Positions 23,828 through 30,735 of a stretch of 36,159 nt of DNA are shown here, piece by piece (the stretch's first letter is position 1; every line of letters begins with the position of its first letter). The position numbers were made by a program, and so were the translations under genes. The notes beneath the pieces are model-generated. The model made no database searches. It saw nothing but the letters and a program-made list of their open reading frames with translations, and was not told where the DNA came from. The stretch is from NCBI GenBank assembly GCA_016178945.1, contig JACOSH010000122.1, positions 1 to 36,159 of the forward strand, read 5' to 3'. This DNA is from Acidobacteriota bacterium. Lineage in GTDB: Bacteria; Acidobacteriota; Terriglobia; Bryobacterales; Bryobacteraceae.

Positions 23828-25092
23828 CTCGTACAGCCGTCATCGAAAACCCTATGGGCACCTCAGAACCGGGCGCAGCGCCCAACGGATGGCGCGTGCG
23901 AGTCCTCAGCTTGAGTTGTGTCTATCCGAATCCCAGTGAGCCGTCGCTGGGTGTGTTCGTGCGGCGGCGGCTTCAAGCGCTGTCCCGACACGATCGCGTG
24001 ACAGTCGTAGCGCCAGTTGGTGTCGTCGATTGGGCCCGGGGTTCGATAAGGAACCGGCAGGTCATTCCGCGCCGTCGGCAGGATGGACCGATCGAAGTAA
24101 TGCATCCTGGTTGGCTGTACGCTCCGGGGGGGCTGGCGATCAATCCAGTGCTTCTGTTCCTGCGCTTATTGCCGCTCGTGATCGGCCTGCACCGGCGTGA
24201 CAGGTTCGATCTGATTGATGCCCACTTTGGATATCCGGACGGAGTCGCCGCAGGAATGCTCGCCGCAACCCTCAGGCTTCCTTTTACAGTCACCGTGCGC
24301 GGAAATGCGACATTGCCCGGGCAGTACCTGTGGAGGCGAAATGCGATGGTCTGGTCCTGGAGGCGGGCCAGCGCCGTGATTGCGGTCTCCGCGCGATTGC
24401 GGGATTACGTGATGTCAATGGGTGTGCTAGGGAGCCAAGTCAAAATGATTCCCAACGGAGTGGAGAGCCTCGTCTTCCATCCTCACGACGGCCCGAAATG
24501 CCGGCGAGAGCTTGGCATTCCGTTGGACTGCAAGGTGATTCTGTCCGCTGGCGCTCTGATCGAACGAAAGGGACACCATCGCATTGCTCGTGCGTTGCGT
24601 GCCCTGGTGGATGAAGGCTGTCCGGCGCAGTTGGTGATTGCTGGCGGAGCGGGGCGGGAGGGCCGCTATGAAGACCAGATCCGACGGGAGGTTCGCGAAC
24701 TCGGCCTGGAGGATCGGGTGCGGTTCATTGGAACGGTAACGCCAGAAGAAATGGCTACATGGATGTCGGCAGCGGATGTATTCTGTCTGGCGAGCAATCG
24801 CGAGGGTTGGCCAAATGTGGTGCATGAGGCCAGCGCGTGCGGTACGCCCGTGGTGGCGACCGACGTGGGCGGCGTTCCGGATATGGTACCCAGTTCCGAT
24901 TATGGATTCGTGGTTCCGTCCAACGACGCCGGTGCGTTGCGTGATACTCTTCGAACCGCGCTCAAGAAAGACTGGGATCGGGCCGCGATCTCGGCCTGGG
25001 GGTGTTCCCGATCATGGGAAAGGGTGGCGGGAGAAGTTCATGCCGAGTTTGAGCGCATCGCAGGATTGCACGGGAGGAGGTGCCTGAAATGA
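23824..25092 (+). CDS. Family 4 glycosyltransferase
   Basis: A 422-residue GT-B enzyme starting at ATG 23824 in an ATGA overlap with the ligase. The N-terminal domain includes LSLSCVYPNPSEPSLGVFV and DLIDAHFGYPDGVAAG; the acceptor-side TVTVRGNATLPG follows. The donor-binding domain shows VKMIPNGVESLVFHP, ILSAGALIERKGHHRIARAL, and the EX7E-type segment SNREGWPNVVHEASACGTPVVAT (two Glu eight apart). Such enzymes retain the anomeric configuration and use UDP- or GDP-sugars. The N-terminal 30 residues before the first beta-strand are loosely conserved, so a later start (for example ATG 23854) is possible. Confidence 0.86.
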   Translation: MTRTAVIENPMGTSEPGAAPNGWRVRVLSLSCVYPNPSEPSLGVFVRRRLQALSRHDRVTVVAPVGVVDWARGSIRNRQVIPRRRQDGPIEVMHPGWLYAPGGLAINPVLLFLRLLPLVIGLHRRDRFDLIDAHFGYPDGVAAGMLAATLRLPFTVTVRGNATLPGQYLWRRNAMVWSWRRASAVIAVSARLRDYVMSMGVLGSQVKMIPNGVESLVFHPHDGPKCRRELGIPLDCKVILSAGALIERKGHHRIARALRALVDEGCPAQLVIAGGAGREGRYEDQIRREVRELGLEDRVRFIGTVTPEEMATWMSAADVFCLASNREGWPNVVHEASACGTPVVATDVGGVPDMVPSSDYGFVVPSNDAGALRDTLRTALKKDWDRAAISAWGCSRSWERVAGEVHAEFERIAGLHGRRCLK

Positions 25093-26057
25093 ACGTTCTG
25101 ATCACCGGAGGGGCTGGGTTCATCGGATCGCACCTCACCGAGCGCCTGATCCGCGACGGTGACAAGGTCTCCATTCTGGATGACCTCAACGACTTCTACG
25201 CGCCCAGGCTGAAGGAAGCCAATCTGGATGCGGTACGCCGTGCGGGCACAGTGTCTTTCCATCCGCTCGATATTCGGGATGAAGCACGAGTGATGGACGT
25301 GTTCGCGAGCGAGCGCCCCGAGGCGGTGATTCACCTGGCTGCGCGCGCGGGTGTCCGTCCCAGCCTGGAGCAGCCCTTGCTGTATGAAGAGGTAAATGTC
25401 CGCGGAACATTGATCTTGCTCGAAGCCTGCCGGAGGTTCGGCGTCGGAAAGTTCGTCTTTGCTTCCTCAAGCTCGGTGTACGGAAGTACGTGTCCCGTGC
25501 CCTTCCACGAGGCCGACGCACTCCATCCGATCTCTCCCTATGCGGCGACCAAGCTGGCGGGCGAGCAGCTCTGTTACACCTATTGGCATCTCTACGGCAT
25601 TCGCATAGTCTGCCTGCGTTTTTTCACCGTCTACGGACCGCGCCAGAGACCCGACCTGGCCATCCGCAAGTTCACCGAGATGATCGCCGAAGGGAAGCCG
25701 ATTCCCGTCTTTGGCGACGGATCGGCCAGCCGTGACTACACCTACGTGGACGACACCGTGGAGGGGATCATGGGAGCTTTAAGCTGTGACGCAGCCTACG
25801 AGATCTTCAACTTGGGAAATTCCACGCCGGTGGATCTGCTGACCATGATCCGCACGATCGAGGCGAAGCTGGGCCGCTCGGCCCAAATCCGGTGGCTGCC
25901 CAAGCAGCCAGGCGACGTGCCAATCACGTTCGCCGATATCTCCAAAGCCGGCCGGGAACTCAATTATCATCCCCGAACTCCCTTCGCCGAAGGCATCGGC
26001 ACGTTTGTGGACTGGTATCTGAATCAAGATCAGCGGACGCCAAGTGCAGTCCGGTAG
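25089..26057 (+). CDS. NAD-dependent sugar-nucleotide epimerase (UDP-glucuronate 4-epimerase-like)
   Basis: A 322-residue extended short-chain dehydrogenase. The Rossmann signature GGAGFIGSHL follows the start at once; the catalytic serine block SSSSVYGS and YAATK (YxxxK) are intact, as is FFTVYGPRQRPDLAI. Members interconvert UDP-glucose/galactose or UDP-glucuronate/galacturonate; the KFTEMIAEGKPIPVFGDGSASRDYTYVDD pattern is closest to CapI-like glucuronate 4-epimerases. ATG 25089 has GGAGGAGG (25073-25080) 8 bases upstream and overlaps the preceding stop (ATGA). The gene's 3' end runs 28 bases into the convergent glycosyltransferase gene. It likely supplies one donor sugar to the locus. Confidence 0.87.
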   Translation: MNVLITGGAGFIGSHLTERLIRDGDKVSILDDLNDFYAPRLKEANLDAVRRAGTVSFHPLDIRDEARVMDVFASERPEAVIHLAARAGVRPSLEQPLLYEEVNVRGTLILLEACRRFGVGKFVFASSSSVYGSTCPVPFHEADALHPISPYAATKLAGEQLCYTYWHLYGIRIVCLRFFTVYGPRQRPDLAIRKFTEMIAEGKPIPVFGDGSASRDYTYVDDTVEGIMGALSCDAAYEIFNLGNSTPVDLLTMIRTIEAKLGRSAQIRWLPKQPGDVPITFADISKAGRELNYHPRTPFAEGIGTFVDWYLNQDQRTPSAVR

Positions 26058-27139
26058 AGCATCTCGAAGGACTGCACCATGATCGTCGTGCTGTAGTGGC
26101 CGAGGCAGCGCCGCCGGTTGGCGGCGCCCAGGGTTTGGCGTTTCTCCTCATCGGCCGCCAGTTCGTGCATCTTCCGGGCGAAGGAGTCGACGTCGCCCGA
26201 GCGCGAAACCCAAGACGCGGCATGGTCTCCGAGGAGCGCGCGGCAATCGCCGACATCGGTAGCCAGCACCGGCAGTGCGCAAGCCATGGCCTCGAGCTGC
26301 GCGTTGGGCACTTGCTCGGTGATTGAGGTGAGAGAAAAGACGTCGAACATCGCCAGATACGGGGCCGGATCGGCGACATGTCCGGTTAGGATCAGTCGCC
26401 CGGCTACGCCGAGCTCGCGGGCCAGGCTCTCCACTTCGGCACGACAGGGGCCGTCCCCCACGAGCATCAGCCTGCTATCGTCCAGCCGAGTTGCAGCGAA
26501 TGCACGCACCAGCATTGGCACGTTCTTCTCGGGGCGCAGGCTGCCGACGAATCCGAACACAATGGTACTGGGTCCGATACCCAACGACTCGCGTCCGGCT
26601 TGGTCACGACTCGGCTGGTACCGTTCGATGTCCACTCCGGTCGGAATCAGTTGGACTCGAGACAGGGGCAGCCGGAACTGGTCGCGGCAGATGGTCCAGA
26701 GCGCCCGCGAGGGAACCACTGTGCGGAAGATCGTGCGCAGAATGAAGCGCCGGGCCAGTACACGCCGCTGTTTCATAGTGACGGCTTCATCCGGACCGAA
26801 ACCGCACTCGTTGTGGATCACCGGGCATTCTGCGGCGAGCCGCGCACCGAGAGTCATGTCGATTGCCCCCCAGTTATAGGTGGCTACCAGAGCGGGGCGC
26901 AGCGATCGCACATGCCGTGCAAGCGTGGAAAAGTAGGGCGCAAGTGTTCGCCGTGGTGGATCCAGAAGCGTGGCCACGTCAGGGTGCAAGGCCGAGGCCG
27001 CGTCATACTGGCCATCGAGCGCGATGATCTTGTGGCGGAAGCCATCGCCCAGCGCGTTCATGATAGATGCCATGCGGATCTGGGTCCCGCCGCGAACGAA
27101 GGTGGGAAAAACGTGGAGAATCGTGGCGGGCAGATTCAT
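26030..27139 (-). CDS. Family 4 glycosyltransferase
   Basis: A 369-residue GT-B enzyme from ATG at 27139, in an ATGA overlap with the upstream minus-strand glycosyltransferase. It opens ILHVFPTFVRGGTQIRM, the arrangement of the N-terminal strand and glycine-rich loop in XrtA-associated sugar transferases. VQLIPTGVDIERYQPS, FGFVGSLRPEKNVPMLVRAF and SLTSITEQVPNAQLEAMACALPVLATDVGD complete the donor domain, with Glu residues of the EX7E motif in place. A longer open frame upstream is an artefact overlapping the neighbour. Transcribed toward the epimerase, it is likely still part of the polysaccharide locus but under separate control. Confidence 0.87.
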   Translation of the reverse strand: MNLPATILHVFPTFVRGGTQIRMASIMNALGDGFRHKIIALDGQYDAASALHPDVATLLDPPRRTLAPYFSTLARHVRSLRPALVATYNWGAIDMTLGARLAAECPVIHNECGFGPDEAVTMKQRRVLARRFILRTIFRTVVPSRALWTICRDQFRLPLSRVQLIPTGVDIERYQPSRDQAGRESLGIGPSTIVFGFVGSLRPEKNVPMLVRAFAATRLDDSRLMLVGDGPCRAEVESLARELGVAGRLILTGHVADPAPYLAMFDVFSLTSITEQVPNAQLEAMACALPVLATDVGDCRALLGDHAASWVSRSGDVDSFARKMHELAADEEKRQTLGAANRRRCLGHYSTTIMVQSFEMLYRTALGVR

Positions 27140-28440
27140 AGGCTGCACAGCCCCGCGATCAGCCGGCCGTAATCGGCGGCCAGACGCGGGCGCTCGTACC
27201 TGCGAATCAGTTCGCGGTCCGGCGGTGCTGAGAAGTCGCCCGCTTGCGCCCGCTGATACGCCGTCTCGATCATCGCGCTGACAGCCGCGCAGTTGGCAGG
27301 ATCCACGCAGACTCCGGCGCCGGTCTCCCGCAGTACCCGCTCGCATTCGCTGCCGGGCGGCGAGAGTCCTAGAATTGGCTTGCCGGTCGCCATGTACTCG
27401 AACAGTTTGCCGGGTAGCGTGATCGGACTGGCCTCGGTCAGCAGCAGGTAATCCGTCTCCTCGATGAATTTGAGCGCTTCGCCATGTGGGCGGAATCCGA
27501 GGACCTCTACGGGGCTCTTGCGCGACTCCAGAGTGGCCCGCTCGCCGTCGCTGACGCGGCCTACAAAGCGCGTCTCGATCCGCGACCGAATCTCCTCCGG
27601 CATCGCGTCGAGCGAGTCCAGATAGGCGCGAGGTGAGCACGGTTTGTAGACAGTGCCGACGTAGGTGACGAGGGTCCGGTTACGTCCGTGGCGCCGTGGC
27701 GTGAATCCGGCGAAGGCGTCCGGATCGTAGCCGTTGGTGATGCAGACGAACTTGTCGCGCGACTGCTCCGGATAACGGCATTGAATCTTCGCCAAACTGG
27801 ACGGCGTCACCGCCACGATACGGTCGGAGATCTCGACGGTCTGGCGCTGGATCTGCTCGGCGCGCTGGCGCGTATAATCCCCGCTCTGAAATCCGAAGTC
27901 TCCCAGGTAGAACTCTAGCCACTCGTCGCGGAAGTCGCTGATCAGCTTGAGGTGGGGAAACTCTCGCTTCAGCGAGTTGCCAACGAGAAAGGCCGAAAAC
28001 GGCGGTACGGTGACTAGCACGGCTTCAATGCCGTGATCCCGGATGATCGAACGGGCTTTGCGAAGTGCGAAAGGTGTCCATAGTACCTCGGGTTCCGGGC
28101 ATAAGATCCGCTCGATCAGGCGCTGCGGTAGGGACTTTCCACGGTGAGTGGGCGTAGGAGCAGCCGTTGGCTTGGCGCCACGGCCGATCAGCGCCCAGAT
28201 GCGTTGGCGGAGGTGGTAGGGCAACTCGGGCGTAAAGGCGCCGTGGACGGTTACCGAGGGTGGGATCTGCTTGAGGAGGTCCGGATCCGATGTCGGGACT
28301 GCGGCGTTGCTGGCCTTGAGCACGTGAACCTCGAAGCCGTTGGGAGGCAGGTACTTGGCCAGACTCAGCGCGCGCTGCACGGCAACGCCCCCTGCTGGCG
28401 GAAACACATAGGAGATCAGCAACAGCTTACGGATGGCCAC
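27136..28440 (-). CDS. Family 4-like glycosyltransferase
   Basis: A 434-residue GT-B enzyme. GTG at 28440 is preferred because it is immediately followed by IRKLLLISYVFPPAGGVAVQRAL, the canonical N-terminal strand of this group; TTG 28482 would add 14 unlike residues. The middle contains LKLISDFRDEWLEFYLGDF, typical of the FRDPW-type motif in these transferases, then FVCITNGYDPDAF, LVTYVGTVYK and TLPGKLFEYMATGKPILGL, where the catalytic-site Glu lies. It probably adds a sugar to the locus's glycan. It is the first gene of a two-gene minus-strand unit; its promoter should lie in the 158-base divergent gap 28441-28598. Confidence 0.85.
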   Translation of the reverse strand: MAIRKLLLISYVFPPAGGVAVQRALSLAKYLPPNGFEVHVLKASNAAVPTSDPDLLKQIPPSVTVHGAFTPELPYHLRQRIWALIGRGAKPTAAPTPTHRGKSLPQRLIERILCPEPEVLWTPFALRKARSIIRDHGIEAVLVTVPPFSAFLVGNSLKREFPHLKLISDFRDEWLEFYLGDFGFQSGDYTRQRAEQIQRQTVEISDRIVAVTPSSLAKIQCRYPEQSRDKFVCITNGYDPDAFAGFTPRRHGRNRTLVTYVGTVYKPCSPRAYLDSLDAMPEEIRSRIETRFVGRVSDGERATLESRKSPVEVLGFRPHGEALKFIEETDYLLLTEASPITLPGKLFEYMATGKPILGLSPPGSECERVLRETGAGVCVDPANCAAVSAMIETAYQRAQAGDFSAPPDRELIRRYERPRLAADYGRLIAGLCSL

Positions 28441-28584
28441 GTCTCTACTTGCTAGAGTAACAGGTGAGCGCCGACGGTCCAAGACTGAGGTGGGAGCTCG
28501 GAGTACTGGGAAAGGGGGGTTCGGTACTTTTCTTAGCGGGATTCGGTGCGGGCCCTAGAGCCGTTGCATTCTATCATGGGTGGT

Positions 28585-28590
28585 GGGAGG
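28585..28590 (+). promoter_or_regulatory. Shine-Dalgarno GGGAGG selecting GTG start at 28599
   Basis: GGGAGG is 8 bases before GTG 28599, which begins directly with a signal peptide. This argues against the longer reading from 28464. The divergent gap 28441-28598 holds this site; no convincing promoter pair was seen in it. Confidence 0.55.
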
Positions 28591-28598
28591 CCAAAGCC

Positions 28599-29090
28599 GT
28601 GAAGGCGACAAAGGTTCTGGCGATTATTCTTCTTTCCGCTCTGTGCGTGCCGGCGCAGGTATTGGTGGAGCGGGGGGCGCTGACGACTTCCGGCAGTACT
28701 GGCGCGGCGGCGGTGGGGAAGGGTGTGGCCGCCGCGCTGTCGAAGGTGGGGCAGGCCGTGGATCAGGCCGGCAAGCAGCCGGCCGGCGGGGCAAAGGTTA
28801 AGACTGCTGAAGCGCCGGTCGTCCGCCTGAAGGTGACCGCCGACACCGCCGCCAAGGACCGGCCCGGGCCGCAGCCGGCACCGGAGCCGGCGGTCACCGC
28901 CGAACAGTTGGCCGGTATTCAGGTGGGAATCACGCGCCACGAGCTGCTGGCGCGGGCGGGCAATCCTTCCATGCGGCTCACCATTCCGGACGGAGCGCAG
29001 AGTCTGGAGATCTATCGCTACCGGATCGAGGGGAAAGACGCGGCCGTGGTCCAGTTGAAGGACGGGGTCGTGACGTCGATCGAGCGGTAG
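28599..29090 (+). CDS. Small exported protein with BamE/SmpA-like C-terminal domain
   Basis: A 163-residue protein from GTG 28599. Residues 1-20 (KATKVLAIILLSALCVPAQ) are a Sec signal peptide. A low-complexity Ala/Gly/Pro/Lys stretch (about 25-100) is followed by a compact domain: LAGIQVGITRHELLARAGNPS, then SLEIYRYRIEGKDAAVVQLKDGVVTSIER. The 'I..G.tr.e.l...G.P' start and the beta-hairpin finish match the BamE/SmpA/OmlA fold, usually a periplasmic protein-protein module. There is no lipobox at the signal peptide, unlike BamE itself. Function is unknown. It lies 20 bases before the Mrp gene and may share its transcript. Confidence 0.7.
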   Translation: MKATKVLAIILLSALCVPAQVLVERGALTTSGSTGAAAVGKGVAAALSKVGQAVDQAGKQPAGGAKVKTAEAPVVRLKVTADTAAKDRPGPQPAPEPAVTAEQLAGIQVGITRHELLARAGNPSMRLTIPDGAQSLEIYRYRIEGKDAAVVQLKDGVVTSIER

Positions 29091-29110
29091 GCCTGCTAAG
29101 CTAGTACAGA

Positions 29111-29941
29111 ATGAGTCCTCCACAACCGGGGCAGGCGCCCAAGCTGCCCATTCCTGGCGTGCGCAATCTGATTGCAGTCGGATCCGGGAAGGGGGGCGTG
29201 GGCAAGACCACGGTGGCCGTCAATCTGGCGCTGGCGCTGTCCAAGCTGGGGAACCAGGTAGGGTTGCTGGACGCCGACGTCTATGGCCCCAACGTACCCC
29301 TGATGATGGGGATCAGCCAGACGCCGTCGGCGGTAGGGGAGCGCATCCAGCCGCTGGAGCAATACGGCGTGAAGCTGATGTCGATGGGCTTCCTCAACCC
29401 CGGCGACAAGCCGCTGGTGTGGCGCGGCCCGATGCTGCACAGCGTGATCCAACAGTTCCTGCGCGGTGTGGATTGGGGAGAGCTCGACTACCTGCTGATC
29501 GACCTTCCGCCCGGCACCGGGGACGTGCAGTTGACCCTCATCCAGACGGCGCCGATCAGCGGGGCGATTATCGTGACCACGCCCTCGGAAGTTTCGCTGG
29601 AGGATGCGCGGAAGGCGGTCCACATGTTTCACCAGGTGAAGGTGGAGATCCTGGGGATCGTCGAGAACATGAGCTACCTGACGCTGCCCAACGGCGAGCG
29701 GATGGATGTTTTTGGCTGCGGGGGAGGGAAGAGGACGGCGGAAACAATGGGAGTCCATTTCCTGGGCGAAGTGGCGCTCGATCCGCAGGTGCGCAAAGGA
29801 GGGGATTCGGGCTGGCCCGTGGCGTTGGGCGGCGATTCCGATCCGCTGGCGGCGGCGTTCGTGACACTGGCTCGCAACGCGGAGGCGCGGTTGCGGCAGA
29901 TCGGCCCGCGGGTGGGGCCGAAGATCGAGGTGACGGACTAG
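29111..29941 (+). CDS. Mrp/NBP35-family P-loop ATPase lacking the CxxC motif
   Basis: A 276-residue MinD-superfamily ATPase. It has the deviant Walker A GSGKGGVGKTT (two lysines), GLLDADVYGPNVPLMMG (Walker A'), LIDLPPGTGDVQL (Walker B region) and VENMSYL, all diagnostic of Mrp/ApbC proteins that carry and deliver [4Fe-4S] clusters. In typical members two cysteines (CxxC) follow the ENMS block; here that segment reads ENMSYLTLPNGERMDVFG and the cysteine pair is absent. The only cysteine in the whole protein is in FGCGGG just after. It also lacks the N-terminal DUF59 domain present in many bacterial Mrp proteins. Cluster carriage by the usual mode is therefore doubtful. It may be mrp by descent, but the name is withheld. 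Confidence 0.85.
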   Translation: MSPPQPGQAPKLPIPGVRNLIAVGSGKGGVGKTTVAVNLALALSKLGNQVGLLDADVYGPNVPLMMGISQTPSAVGERIQPLEQYGVKLMSMGFLNPGDKPLVWRGPMLHSVIQQFLRGVDWGELDYLLIDLPPGTGDVQLTLIQTAPISGAIIVTTPSEVSLEDARKAVHMFHQVKVEILGIVENMSYLTLPNGERMDVFGCGGGKRTAETMGVHFLGEVALDPQVRKGGDSGWPVALGGDSDPLAAAFVTLARNAEARLRQIGPRVGPKIEVTD

Positions 29942-29961
29942 GAGGGGTGAGAGGGGCTGCG

Positions 29962-30735
29962 GTGTTTGAGCGGTACAGCGAGAAGGCCCGGCGAACCATC
30001 TTCTTTGCCCGCTACGAGGCGAGCACAGTCGGCTCCCCGCAGATTGAAGTGGAACACTTGCTGCTGGGGGTGCTGCGGGAGGACGGACGGCTGGTGGAAT
30101 GGATCGGCGGTCGCCCGGAGGTGGAGGCCATGCGCCGCCAAATCAACACGCACGATCCTCCGCGCGCCAAGACCTCCACGTCGGTGGACCTGCCGGTCTC
30201 GGAGGCGGGCCGGCGCGTTCTCAGCCATGCGGCGGAGGAATCCGACAAGCTGGGGCACCGGCATATCGAGTGCGGACACCTCCTGCTGGCGATTCTGAAG
30301 GAGGAGAAGTCCTACGCCGCCGAGCTGCTGCGCGAGCGTCACCTGGAGTACGAGGGGTTGGCCGCGAGAGTGGCGGCGGAGTATACGCATGGCGTCCAGC
30401 CACTGTCGCCATCCGCGGATCCGATCGATTCCCTCACCAGGCGAGTGGAGGCGCTGGAATCCCAGTGGCGACTGGACCGCCCGCTTCGTCCCGCGCACCG
30501 CTTCCGGCTGCTCAACCCCAGCAGCGCGAGCATGACGCTTCGCTTCGAGCCGTGGGGCGACCGGTACGAGGTGCCGGCGGGCGAGGAGCGCGAAGTCGTG
30601 CTGCGCGGACCGGAGGGCGAGTGCGCCGAGATCGAGCCGGGGGCCGCCGAGGTGGTGATTCACGGCTGGCCGGGAGCGCGCTACTCGGTCTATCGCGAGG
30701 ACCTGAGGATCGGCTTCAGCCGGCGTCCCGCCTGA
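29962..30735 (+). CDS. Double Clp-N domain protein without ATPase, with C-terminal beta domain
   Basis: A 257-residue protein from GTG 29962 (GAGGGG 5 bases upstream). Two Clp N-terminal repeats are visible: residues 1-65 (FERYSEKARRTIFFARYEA, EVEHLLLGVL) and about 75-140 (VSEAGRRVLSHAAEESDKLG, IECGHLLLAIL). A short helical linker (DSLTRRVEALESQW) leads to about 80 residues of beta-rich sequence (FRLLNPSSASMTLRFEPWG to SVYREDLRIGF). ClpA/ClpC use the same N-domain to bind adaptors and substrates, but the AAA+ domains are absent here. It could act as a free adaptor or decoy for a Clp ATPase encoded elsewhere. Its last 20 bases overlap the convergent RND pump gene. Confidence 0.8.
   Translation: MFERYSEKARRTIFFARYEASTVGSPQIEVEHLLLGVLREDGRLVEWIGGRPEVEAMRRQINTHDPPRAKTSTSVDLPVSEAGRRVLSHAAEESDKLGHRHIECGHLLLAILKEEKSYAAELLRERHLEYEGLAARVAAEYTHGVQPLSPSADPIDSLTRRVEALESQWRLDRPLRPAHRFRLLNPSSASMTLRFEPWGDRYEVPAGEEREVVLRGPEGECAEIEPGAAEVVIHGWPGARYSVYREDLRIGFSRRPA

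Noticed and set aside
27140-27640. N-terminal extension of the minus-strand glycosyltransferase frame to 27640
   Set aside because: It overlaps the other glycosyltransferase gene and has no family-like sequence. The ATG at 27139 gives a standard GT4 start and an ATGA overlap.
28441-28598. Divergent promoters between the minus-strand glycosyltransferase and the BamE-like gene
   Set aside because: Promoters are expected here, but the best boxes (TTGGAC/TACTCT for the minus strand, TATCAT for the plus strand) match consensus too weakly to list.
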